Source: Halovenus sp. (GTDB taxonomy: Archaea; Halobacteriota; Halobacteria; Halobacteriales; Haloarculaceae). From it: a stretch of 13,573 bases of DNA. The stretch lies in contig PUNZ01000178.1 in the NCBI GenBank assembly GCA_003551945.1, positions 1 to 13,573 of the forward strand, read 5' to 3'. Below the pieces are notes generated by a model that ran no database searches, was not told the origin of the DNA, and saw nothing but the letters and a program-made list of their open reading frames with translations. The position numbers and the translations under genes are program-made. Shown one piece after another: positions 1 through 6,434 of the stretch. Within the stretch, counting starts at the first letter, position 1; each line of letters begins with the position of its first letter.

Positions 1-24
1 CCGGAGGATACCTACCGCTTCTAG
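1..24 (+). CDS. C-terminal end of an upstream gene (partial)
   Basis: Frame 1 reads Pro-Glu-Asp-Thr-Tyr-Arg-Phe and then TAG at 22-24. Every sense codon except GAT ends in G or C, and the residues are acidic, as expected of a haloarchaeal coding end. Only seven residues are visible, so the product cannot be named. The TAG lies about 60 nt before the next start codon, which has its own promoter signal. The tail could be chance, because a seven-codon reading frame is weak evidence. Confidence 0.45.
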   Translation, partial: PEDTYRF

Positions 25-38
25 TCATTCCTTTCACC

Positions 39-54
39 CGGTTCGAGCGAACCG
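39..54. promoter_or_regulatory. 7-bp-arm inverted repeat next to a TATA-like box
   Basis: The segment is CGGTTCG-AG-CGAACCG, perfect 7-bp arms around a 2-bp centre. It sits immediately upstream of the TATA-like element at 55-63, where a regulator would interfere with TFB/TBP binding. With so short a centre it suits a dimeric operator better than an RNA hairpin. A terminator for the upstream gene is the alternative. Confidence 0.35.
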
Positions 55-63
55 AGTAAATAC
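55..63 (+). promoter_or_regulatory. TATA-like box for the RuvC-like gene
   Basis: The sequence AGTAAATAC is centred about 26 nt upstream of the GTG at 85. This is the spacing expected when an archaeal transcript starts at or next to the start codon. No Shine-Dalgarno sequence is present between them, which is consistent with a leaderless message. Confidence 0.5.
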
Positions 64-84
64 ACTCACCACAAACGCTCTAGT

Positions 85-822
85 GTGCTTGTCGTTGCGA
101 CGGAAGACTTCGAACTGTATCACGAACTCGTTACTGAGCTTCGTGACCGTGACGTGAATTTCACGACCGTCGAGCCAACCGAGGAGATACCGGATGGCGC
201 TGAAGTTGTTCTTGTGGGGGCTGATGACGACGTGACTGTCGATGAGGATGTTCCGGCTATCGAAGCCTCACCCGGAAATCCGCGGTTGGCCGTTGATGAG
301 GCGCTCGCGACGGCTCGTGGTCACGATGGACGGACGGTCATTGGCATTGACCCTGGCGATGTTCCTGGGATTGCCGTCCTTGTCGGTGAACGTGTTGTTG
401 CGACGTTTCAGGTTCCTCCCGGTGATGTAGCTGAAATTGTCCATCAAGAGGTTGCAGATGCACCGAATCCAGTCGTCCGCATCGGTGACGGAGCGCGGCT
501 TATCGGGGCCCGCATTATCGATGAAATCGAGGATGTGCCGGTTGAGTTAGTTGATGAAACCGGAACGACACCATATCTTGGGGCTGGTGTCCGCGGTGTG
601 GCAGATATCATTGCGGCAGTAAATATCGCGCGTATGGAGGGCGAACCGATTGAAAGCCGGGACATCACACCGACTGAGGGGGAGATTCATCGAATCCAAC
701 AGCGTTCGCGGGAACAGAGTCCTGAAAACCGCGAGATAGACGCGGCGCTGGCCCAGCGCGTTGCGGTTGGTGAACTCACGATAGAGGAAGCGCTTGTGAC
801 ACATCGCAAAAATGGAGAGTAA
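85..822 (+). CDS. RuvC/RNase H-fold-like protein of unknown function
   Basis: This 245-residue acidic protein appears to have two parts. Residues 1-80 look like a small alpha/beta domain (MLVVATEDFELY at the start, VVLVGADD near 41-48). From residue 85, VIGIDPGDVPGIAVLVG matches the first strand of RuvC/RNase H-fold proteins, where the Asp of IGIDPG (D89) is a metal ligand. E158 in LVDETGTT and D174 in ADIIAAVNIAR are plausible further acidic ligands; this is inference. The start is GTG at 85, set by the TATA-like box 26 nt upstream. The gene converges on the HMG-CoA reductase gene with an 11-nt gap. It could be a nuclease, or a protein that kept the fold but lost activity. I do not recognise a named family. 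Confidence 0.8.
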   Translation: MLVVATEDFELYHELVTELRDRDVNFTTVEPTEEIPDGAEVVLVGADDDVTVDEDVPAIEASPGNPRLAVDEALATARGHDGRTVIGIDPGDVPGIAVLVGERVVATFQVPPGDVAEIVHQEVADAPNPVVRIGDGARLIGARIIDEIEDVPVELVDETGTTPYLGAGVRGVADIIAAVNIARMEGEPIESRDITPTEGEIHRIQQRSREQSPENREIDAALAQRVAVGELTIEEALVTHRKNGE

Positions 823-833
823 CTAGTGGCGAG

Positions 834-2453
834 TTACCGGTTCCGCCCGAGTTCGTCGTGACTGGTCACCCAGTCGGACGCGGAGATTGCGGCACCGAGT
901 GAGAGTTCACCGGCGAGGACGGTCGCTGCTGCTATCTCGGCGAATTTGTTGACGTTACCAGCCCCGTCACAGTCGAGCATTTGCAGACATTCTCGCTGCG
1001 TTGGGAGGCCTGTTCCACCGCCATAGGTTGCGACGATGAGCGACGGAATCGTCACCGAGACGTGCAGCGAGTTGTCATCAAGCAACGTCACATTCCCAAT
1101 CGTTGCGTGTGACTCGGCGACGTTTGCCTCGTCCTGTCCACAGGCGATAAACAACGCTGCAAGTCCGTTTGCTGCGTGTGCCCCGTTGCTGTCAAGTCCA
1201 CCGAAGAAGGCGTTGATGTCGGAAATCTTGCCGTGGTGAGCGATACTTTCCGGCTCAGCCCCAAGATGGTGCAGGCAGGTCTTTTCATCCAGCGTAACCT
1301 CCGCCGTCACCCGCTTGCCACGGGTCATCATATCGTTAATTTTCGAGGCTTTTTTGTCAGTCGCTAGGTTGCCTTCGAGGTAGAAATTCTCGACGTAGCC
1401 AGGATATTCCTGCAGTATCCAGTTACAGGCTGCAAAGGTAGCCTTACCGACCATGTTCTGGCCGGCGGCATCCCCCGTCTGGAAGCTGAACCGGAAGTTA
1501 GCGAGGTTGTTGGTCATGTAATCTTCAATCTCGACCAACTCTGCCACGCTTGAGGTTTCTTCTGCCTTCTGTTTGATGGTGTCGTAGTGGTCAAAGACCC
1601 ACTCACGGAAATCGCGAGCCTTGCGTGCGTCTTCGAAGACAAACACCGGCGCGCGGTTCATCCGGTCGTCGACAACAGTTGTCTTTGCCCCACCAGCCAT
1701 GTTGATGGCCTTCATCCCTCGGCTGTACGATGCAACGAGCGTTCCCTCGGTTGTTGCAAGCGGAATTGGATACTCGCCATCTGCGTGTTCGCCATTGACT
1801 TTCAGTGGGCCAGCAATACCGAGCGGCATCTGTGCGACACCGATGAAGTTCTCGATGTTTCCTTCCCCAGTGTGTGCATCGAATGAGAACTCCGGAACGT
1901 GTTCGAGTTCGACCCCTGTTTTCTCTTTGAGATACTCGTGGCGCTGTTTGATTGCGCGCTCGCTGTAGTTGTCTTGGTCGTCGCGCGGAATCGAGGGGAG
2001 TTCACCCTCATCACGGATTGTATCCGTAATCGACAGCGAGAGGTCACCGAACGGCTCAGCGGTAAATTCGAGGTCAATCTTGTGGTCTCCCGTATCCAGA
2101 TTGACTCCCTGCACGACAACGTACACCGTATCTCCAACGGAGAACGTAATCGGCTGCTCAGCCGTTACCTCCTCCAGTTGGTATACCTCACCGCTTGCTG
2201 TTTCGAGACGCACATCCTCCGGTTTGATTTCAACACCATTTATTGCCAACCGAGAGATTCCGGAAAATTTGGCATCTTGTAACCGGTTTTTGACTTCGAA
2301 CTCCGCCCCTTCCTCCGTATCTTTGAGACTCCCATACGTGTACAGCCGTTTCAGAATTTTTTCTGGGATGTCGAGCGATAAAAACCCATCCGACCCCAGA
2401 ATATTCGCGTACACCCGCTTCAGAATCCCACTATCTGGTCTTGGTATCACCAT
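834..2453 (-). CDS. hmgA: HMG-CoA reductase, class I, with extra N-terminal domain
   Basis: It should reduce HMG-CoA to mevalonate with NAD(P)H, the committed step to isoprenoid ether lipids. Using the ATG at 2453 (539 residues), the catalytic domain spans about 160-539. It has ENFIG (201-205), catalytic Glu in TTEGT (E236), the cofactor loop GDAAGQNM (327-334, where many enzymes have DAMGMNM), Lys in TDKKAS (K367), Asp in ACGQD (D441), GGGTGLPTQ (478-486) and the C-terminal His in TSHDELG (H532). Residues about 28-145 form an additional domain starting LKRLYTYGSL, which canonical haloarchaeal reductases of about 400 residues lack. An in-frame extension to 2684 exists, but it would overlap the upstream gene by 44 nt and its residues are not acidic. 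GTG at 2414 is the other plausible start. The catalytic assignment is secure; the start is not. Confidence 0.9.
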   Translation of the reverse strand: MVIPRPDSGILKRVYANILGSDGFLSLDIPEKILKRLYTYGSLKDTEEGAEFEVKNRLQDAKFSGISRLAINGVEIKPEDVRLETASGEVYQLEEVTAEQPITFSVGDTVYVVVQGVNLDTGDHKIDLEFTAEPFGDLSLSITDTIRDEGELPSIPRDDQDNYSERAIKQRHEYLKEKTGVELEHVPEFSFDAHTGEGNIENFIGVAQMPLGIAGPLKVNGEHADGEYPIPLATTEGTLVASYSRGMKAINMAGGAKTTVVDDRMNRAPVFVFEDARKARDFREWVFDHYDTIKQKAEETSSVAELVEIEDYMTNNLANFRFSFQTGDAAGQNMVGKATFAACNWILQEYPGYVENFYLEGNLATDKKASKINDMMTRGKRVTAEVTLDEKTCLHHLGAEPESIAHHGKISDINAFFGGLDSNGAHAANGLAALFIACGQDEANVAESHATIGNVTLLDDNSLHVSVTIPSLIVATYGGGTGLPTQRECLQMLDCDGAGNVNKFAEIAAATVLAGELSLGAAISASDWVTSHDELGRNR

Positions 2454-2640
2454 ATACGTCTGGAAGGTATCGAGTACCTGACTGTTAACGGTTTCGACAC
2501 TCACAAATACCAGTCTGTCTCCTACAGAATGTGCATATCTGTTGGCTAAGAGTGATAGTTCCTCGCTGAATTGGCAACCATATCCGGTCTTACTTACTTT
2601 TCGTATACTTTCTGGCCATATGCGCTGAGACAAAGGCTCG

Positions 2641-3243
2641 TTATGCTGAGTCAGTAATCTCGATGGAAGCGAACTCCCCATCACGGTCGTTGAACCATTC
2701 AGCCTGCCGTTCGAACTGCGCTGTTAGCTGGTGTAGCTGTGTTTCTACCTGGTCAGTCACGTCCTCAGCCTCTTCGACTTGTTCGACGAACTGTTCAGCG
2801 AGTTCCGTAACACGCTGTTCAACCTGTTCGTTCACGTCGATAAGCCGCTCAATCTGTTCGGTTACCGTCTCGCTTGTCTCGTCACCAAATCGCTCGTATC
2901 CCGCGCCGAACTGGTCGAAGACTGTCTCTTGCTGTTCAACCACCGTATCAAACGCCGTATCAACTGTTTCACGCAGTTCCGCAACGTTCGTATCAGGTGT
3001 TGGCAGCCCGTCCACATTGCGGTCAGATAACTGTTCGAGATTGTCGAGCGAGCGGTGGACCGATTCACGTGCCATGTTGAGACTGTGCAGTTGGAGGTCT
3101 CGCTGCGTTTCGACACTGTGTGCAATGTCCTCGCCAACGTCCGCTGAGAGGGTGATGGCACTTTCGAACAGCTCTCCGGTTTGGCGTAAACTCTCGCGTT
3201 GGAGTGCAAACACGAATTCAACTGGTGATGAATGCTCTGTCAT
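2641..3243 (-). CDS. Phasin-like coiled-coil protein
   Basis: This 200-residue, strongly acidic, Gln/Glu-rich protein has no Cys, no signal peptide and no membrane segment. Residues 8-70 (opening VEFVFALQRESLRQTG) and 88-184 are almost entirely amphipathic helix with heptad-like spacing (for example ETVTEQIERL and VEQRVTELAEQ). A Pro-containing break lies near 80-84. The size and the opening Phe-x-Leu-Gln-Arg-x-x pattern resemble phasin-type proteins that coat polyhydroxyalkanoate granules, but this rests on general architecture. A chemotaxis-like or structural coiled coil is also possible. It lies upstream of the HMG-CoA reductase on the same strand, with about 190 nt between them if that gene starts at 2453, so a shared transcript is uncertain. 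Confidence 0.75.
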   Translation of the reverse strand: MTEHSSPVEFVFALQRESLRQTGELFESAITLSADVGEDIAHSVETQRDLQLHSLNMARESVHRSLDNLEQLSDRNVDGLPTPDTNVAELRETVDTAFDTVVEQQETVFDQFGAGYERFGDETSETVTEQIERLIDVNEQVEQRVTELAEQFVEQVEEAEDVTDQVETQLHQLTAQFERQAEWFNDRDGEFASIEITDSA

Positions 3244-3271
3244 GATTCTTCTCAGTTGATGTTTCTCGTGA

Positions 3272-3282
3272 GATAACTTAAC
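3272..3282 (-). promoter_or_regulatory. Possible TATA-like box for the phasin-like gene
   Basis: On the minus strand this reads GTTAAGTTATC, centred about 34 nt before the ATG at 3243. That would place transcription start a few bases ahead of the start codon. The match is AT-rich but not diagnostic. Confidence 0.3.
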
Positions 3283-3388
3283 TATTGCCGTCAGAACTCA
3301 CTAAATACCATTTGGTGGCGTCTAATACCAAAAAAACCCGAAAAGACTGCAGATTGCGTTCGTGTTGTCGTATCGCTTCTTTGATTAG

Positions 3389-3511
3389 TTACCCTCTGAA
3401 ATGGTAGGGTAAAGACGGACGCCTGAGAGACAACAGTGTACTGGATTCTCCCAGTACTGCTACGGAGCTAGTCGGTATGCGGTGGCCCAGTGTGCTTGGA
3501 GGCAGCCACTG
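3389..3511. other. Three consecutive hairpins; possible small RNA or decayed sequence
   Basis: Hairpin 1 is TTACCCT (3389-3395) with AGGGTAA (3406-3412) and a 10-nt loop. Hairpin 2 is GTACTGG (3438-3444) with CCAGTAC (3451-3457) and a 6-nt loop. Hairpin 3 is CAGTGTGC (3488-3495) with GCA (3502-3504) and CACTG (3507-3511), with a 2-nt bulge. Three perfect or near-perfect stems in 123 nt of non-coding DNA could be a structured RNA or operator cluster. I recognise no known RNA family, and the strand cannot be decided because the stems are symmetric. Confidence 0.3.
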
Positions 3512-3536
3512 ATTCCGCTCGACTGGAGAATGGTTC

Positions 3537-3545
3537 GGTACATAC
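3537..3545 (+). promoter_or_regulatory. Weak TATA-like element before the DUF445 gene
   Basis: The sequence GGTACATAC is centred about 23 nt upstream of the ATG at 3564. The position suits a leaderless or near-leaderless start, but the match to a haloarchaeal TATA box is poor. Confidence 0.25.
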
Positions 3546-3563
3546 AGGATTGCACTACACACT

Positions 3564-4871
3564 ATGATATTGTTTACGACGCAGATTGTTTCCGCCCTCT
3601 CGTCGTTCGATTGGCGCCTGTTACTTATTCCGCTCATCACGGGGTTGATTGGGTATGTCACAAACTGGGTTGCGATTCGGTTTCTGTTTCGTCCCCTTTC
3701 GTTCGTTGGCGTTCGAATTCCCGGACTCAAAGGTGTGGCCCCTGCACTCCCTCGCAAACTCAAACAAATCCCTGGCATTATCGAGGGGAGGGTTGGCTGG
3801 CAGGGGATTATTCCGTCGCGGTCGGCAAAGATGGGCAGTATAGCTGCTGAAAAAGGTGTCGCCAAGATTGCTGACGAACGAGAGTTCTACCAGCGATTTG
3901 ACCCTGACCGTATTGCAACACATATGGTTGCTAACTCCCGTGAGGAAATCCGGGAGATGACAAACGAGATTCTCCGGACGGAGTACCCTGACTTATGGCG
4001 GAATGCACCGCCGCAGGTCCGTGAACTGATTCACGCTCGCATCCAGTCTCAACTCCCGGATATCGCTGATTCGGTGACCGATAAAATTGGCGAGAACGTT
4101 GATGAACTGCTTGATGTGAATATGATGATTACCAACCATCTTGATGAACATCCAGAGCTTGTGAACCGATTGTTTCTGGAAGTTGGCGAACGGGAGCTGA
4201 ATTTCATCATCCGCTCCGGATTCTATATCGGGACCTTTCTCGGCATTTTCACTATCCCGCTCTTTTTGTATATCGACCAGTGGTGGGTCTTGCCAGTCTG
4301 TGGTGTGTTCGTTGGGTATCTGACCAATTGGATTGCGCTCAAAATTATTTTCCAGCCCATCCATGAGCGCCGATTCGGTCCACTTCGCCTGCAGGGTCTT
4401 TTTATCAAGCGCCAACCAATAGCGGCTGAGAAGTATGCTGAGATTGTCGCCGACGAAATCGTCACCATTGGCAACGTGGCCAAGAATCTCATGCACGGCA
4501 GACAATCAGACCGAACCCGAAAAATGATACGTGATGCTGTCCGCCCGGAAGTTGACAGGGCTGTCGGGCTTGCTGGACCGTTCGTTCGCATGACCAGCGG
4601 GAGCGAGCAGTACGAGCGCGTCCGCGAGCGATTCGCTGAGGAGAGCGTCGACAAGACGATTGACCCGCTGTGGGACCCCGAGTTCAACGAAGAACGGAGT
4701 ACGGCAATTCGGGAACTCATGACGACACGAATCAAGGCATTGCCACCAGAGGGATTCGTTGAATTACTTCGTCCAGCCTTCGAAGAAGACGAGTGGATGC
4801 TGATTCTGCTGGGTGCAGTGCTTGGGTTTGTCGCTGGCTGGATACAACTGCTGGTGGTGACCGGCATATGA
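3564..4871 (+). CDS. DUF445 family membrane protein
   Basis: This 435-residue protein carries the DUF445 signature twice: GYVTNWVAIRFLFRPL at 30-45 and GYLTNWIALKIIFQPI at 251-266. Each is followed by a Gly-rich stretch and an Ala/Glu helix (PALPRKLKQIPGII; IKRQPIAAEKYAEIVADEI). Hydrophobic segments suited to membrane helices lie near 18-40, 218-237, 242-263 and 412-432, with two long charged helical regions between (about 85-210 and 285-405). The family has no established biochemical role; membrane anchoring is the only safe inference. The ATG at 3564 gives a normal short N-terminus before the first helix. Its stop codon overlaps the start of the next gene (ATGA), so the two products are probably translated together and may form one complex. 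Confidence 0.88.
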   Translation: MILFTTQIVSALSSFDWRLLLIPLITGLIGYVTNWVAIRFLFRPLSFVGVRIPGLKGVAPALPRKLKQIPGIIEGRVGWQGIIPSRSAKMGSIAAEKGVAKIADEREFYQRFDPDRIATHMVANSREEIREMTNEILRTEYPDLWRNAPPQVRELIHARIQSQLPDIADSVTDKIGENVDELLDVNMMITNHLDEHPELVNRLFLEVGERELNFIIRSGFYIGTFLGIFTIPLFLYIDQWWVLPVCGVFVGYLTNWIALKIIFQPIHERRFGPLRLQGLFIKRQPIAAEKYAEIVADEIVTIGNVAKNLMHGRQSDRTRKMIRDAVRPEVDRAVGLAGPFVRMTSGSEQYERVRERFAEESVDKTIDPLWDPEFNEERSTAIRELMTTRIKALPPEGFVELLRPAFEEDEWMLILLGAVLGFVAGWIQLLVVTGI

Positions 4872-6427
4872 GCGAGGAGACAGACGCTGGCGGCCCGACA
4901 CGGAACCTTCCGGACCTTCCTGATGACTCGACCGAGCCACTGCCCGAACTCAGACGCTCCGAACCACTTGAGCCGGCACGGGTGCTTAGTGAACCACCAG
5001 ATGCTGCGTCCCAGTCGAGTTCCGAAGCGGATTCGGAACACGCATCAACTGCAGAGTCGTCACCGGAGCAGGCGGAGACGAAGTCAAACACAGCTGATAC
5101 GGAATCAGCCAATAGGCGTGACACAGACACCACTGGTTCTGCCGACGAGACTGAAACTATCGGCGGTGACTTGCCACCACAGGAAGTTGACCGGGTCTTC
5201 ACACTGCTTGAGGAAGCAATCACAGACGATGCCCTCGGGACGACTCATTTGAATCAGCTTCTTACCGTTCTGGAACGAGCTATTGCTAATCCGGCTGAAA
5301 CCGACCCAGAGACGTTTTCGGAGCTGATTTCGATTCTTGAATCGCTTCTTATCGAGCCGGACGAACTGGACCCGTTCGATGTCAGCGGCTACCTCCGTAT
5401 TTTTGAACAGGCCTTGAGCGGGATGACTGGAACCGATGACGAGGCGGTTGCTGACCTGTTTGCTCTCCTTGAAGAAGGGGTGCGCGACCCAACAGCGATT
5501 GAACCGGACGATATCGAGCGTCTCCGTCGGAATATGGAAGGTGCGATGACCGCTATCGCTGACCCCACAGCCCTTCTCGGTGGATTGTTTGACACTGCTG
5601 AGCCAGAGGAGTACGTTTTCGACCCTGATGGTGAAGATGAACCGGTCGACATGGCTCAGATTGGACGGATTGGGGCCGCACTGACCCAGCGAGCAACAGG
5701 GTATACGCTCGAATCCGGTCTGCGAACGGGGACTCGGATGGCCTATGCAGCAGCGAACTCGAAGTCACCGGCTGAACTCGTGACGAACACACGGGCTATT
5801 ACACTTGATGAACTCCAGCGGGCAGGTCTCGATATTGGCGAAGACCAGACAAGTTGGCTTGCTACCTACGACCCGGAGACGATCGATCCGAAACCAGCTA
5901 CACGGGAATCGCTCATCGAACGCGGCGAACGACTGCTTGAACAATCTGCCGAGGTTGGACGCAACGAGGATATTCACCCGGCCTTTTCAGAACTGTTGAA
6001 TAACCTCACCCCCGATGAGGCTCGCATTCTTCGATTGCTTGCAATGGATGGCCCGCAACCCGCACTCGACGTGTACAACCGGTCGTATATTCCATGGAAG
6101 CTGAAACCGGTCGCAACGAATCTCACGATGTTGGGAAGCGATGCTGGCTGCCGAATGCCCGTTCGAACTCCCGTGTATCTGCAGAATCTTGAACGGTTGG
6201 GTGTTGTTGAGGTTATCAACGAACCTATTGACCAACTGAAACGGTATCAGGTACTCGAAGCGCAGAGTCACGTTGAGGCCGCCCGCGACAGCGCTAAACG
6301 GCAACGAACCAGCTATAAAACGGTCCGACTCACCGACTTTGGGGTTGCCTTCTGTGAGATGTGCTTTCCATTCTCGGTCACCGTCGGTCCGGAAACGGCA
6401 AAGTTTCGTGAAGGGGTTGGCTCGTAG
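4868..6427 (+). CDS. Abi-alpha (DUF4393) family protein
   Basis: This 519-residue protein starts at the ATG of an ATGA overlap with the DUF445 gene; an in-frame extension to 4793 lies inside that gene and is rejected. Residues 1-100 are a Ser/Thr/Glu/Asp-rich, probably disordered region. Residues 103-233 are helical and contain six tandem units of about 22 residues. Residues 345-500 match the Abi-alpha family as I know it from actinobacteria: RGERLLEQSAEV, DEARILRLLAMDGPQPALDV (381-401), SDAGCRMP, TPVYLQNLERLGVVE, RYQVLEAQ and the C-terminal RLTDFGVAFCEMCFP. The family was named for a suspected link to abortive infection, but no activity is known. No catalytic motif or membrane helix is visible. 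Its link with DUF445 suggests a membrane-associated function. It ends directly against the stop codon of the WS/DGAT-like gene. Confidence 0.85.
   Translation: MSEETDAGGPTRNLPDLPDDSTEPLPELRRSEPLEPARVLSEPPDAASQSSSEADSEHASTAESSPEQAETKSNTADTESANRRDTDTTGSADETETIGGDLPPQEVDRVFTLLEEAITDDALGTTHLNQLLTVLERAIANPAETDPETFSELISILESLLIEPDELDPFDVSGYLRIFEQALSGMTGTDDEAVADLFALLEEGVRDPTAIEPDDIERLRRNMEGAMTAIADPTALLGGLFDTAEPEEYVFDPDGEDEPVDMAQIGRIGAALTQRATGYTLESGLRTGTRMAYAAANSKSPAELVTNTRAITLDELQRAGLDIGEDQTSWLATYDPETIDPKPATRESLIERGERLLEQSAEVGRNEDIHPAFSELLNNLTPDEARILRLLAMDGPQPALDVYNRSYIPWKLKPVATNLTMLGSDAGCRMPVRTPVYLQNLERLGVVEVINEPIDQLKRYQVLEAQSHVEAARDSAKRQRTSYKTVRLTDFGVAFCEMCFPFSVTVGPETAKFREGVGS
5174..5566 (+). repeat. 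Six tandem 22-residue protein repeats inside the Abi-alpha protein
   Basis: Residues 103-125, 126-146, 147-168, 169-190, 191-212 and 213-233 of the 519-residue protein align as one unit: a Pro/Asp cap, then L-x-x-L-L-x-hydrophobic-L-E-x-A-hydrophobic, ending in Asp-Pro or Glu-Pro. Examples are FSELISILESLLIEPDELD and VADLFALLEEGVRDPTAIE. The four central units are 21 or 22 residues. The pattern predicts short helical repeats stacking as a solenoid. At DNA level the copies have diverged, so this is an old protein repeat and not a recent duplication. Confidence 0.7.
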
Positions 6428-6434
6428 CTACGAG
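6421..6434. terminator. Perfect 14-bp palindrome joining two convergent stop codons
   Basis: CTCGTAGCTACGAG is its own reverse complement. It places the TCG-TAG (Ser-stop) ends of the plus- and minus-strand genes back to back with no base between them. On either strand the RNA could form a 5-bp stem with a 4-nt loop. A bidirectional termination or mRNA end-processing role is inferred; no long U tract follows on either side. Confidence 0.4.

Larger units (their letters stand above)
3244..3563. other. 320-base divergent intergenic region
   Basis: No convincing gene lies here; the frames crossing it are not acidic and end in overlaps with real genes. The left end carries the promoter of the minus-strand phasin-like gene, and the right end that of the DUF445 gene. 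The middle (3389-3511) holds three successive short inverted repeats, listed separately. An A-rich stretch at 3327-3346 precedes them. Confidence 0.6.

Noticed and set aside
2454..2684. N-terminal extension of the HMG-CoA reductase frame to 616 residues
   Set aside because: It overlaps the upstream phasin-like gene by 44 nt, and its residues are neutral to basic and unlike the acidic remainder, so it reads as untranslated upstream DNA.
2663..3259. 198-residue plus-strand frame opposite the phasin-like gene
   Set aside because: Its extreme Ser/Cys content is the mirror of Glu/Gln-rich codons on the other strand; it is a shadow.
3482..3563. Possible small plus-strand gene or tRNA in the divergent gap
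   Set aside because: The frame runs on out of phase into the DUF445 gene with non-acidic, Cys-rich residues, and no cloverleaf or T-arm consensus is visible.
4793..4867. Earlier start for the Abi-alpha gene
   Set aside because: It lies inside the DUF445 gene; the ATG in the ATGA overlap at 4868 is the natural coupled start.
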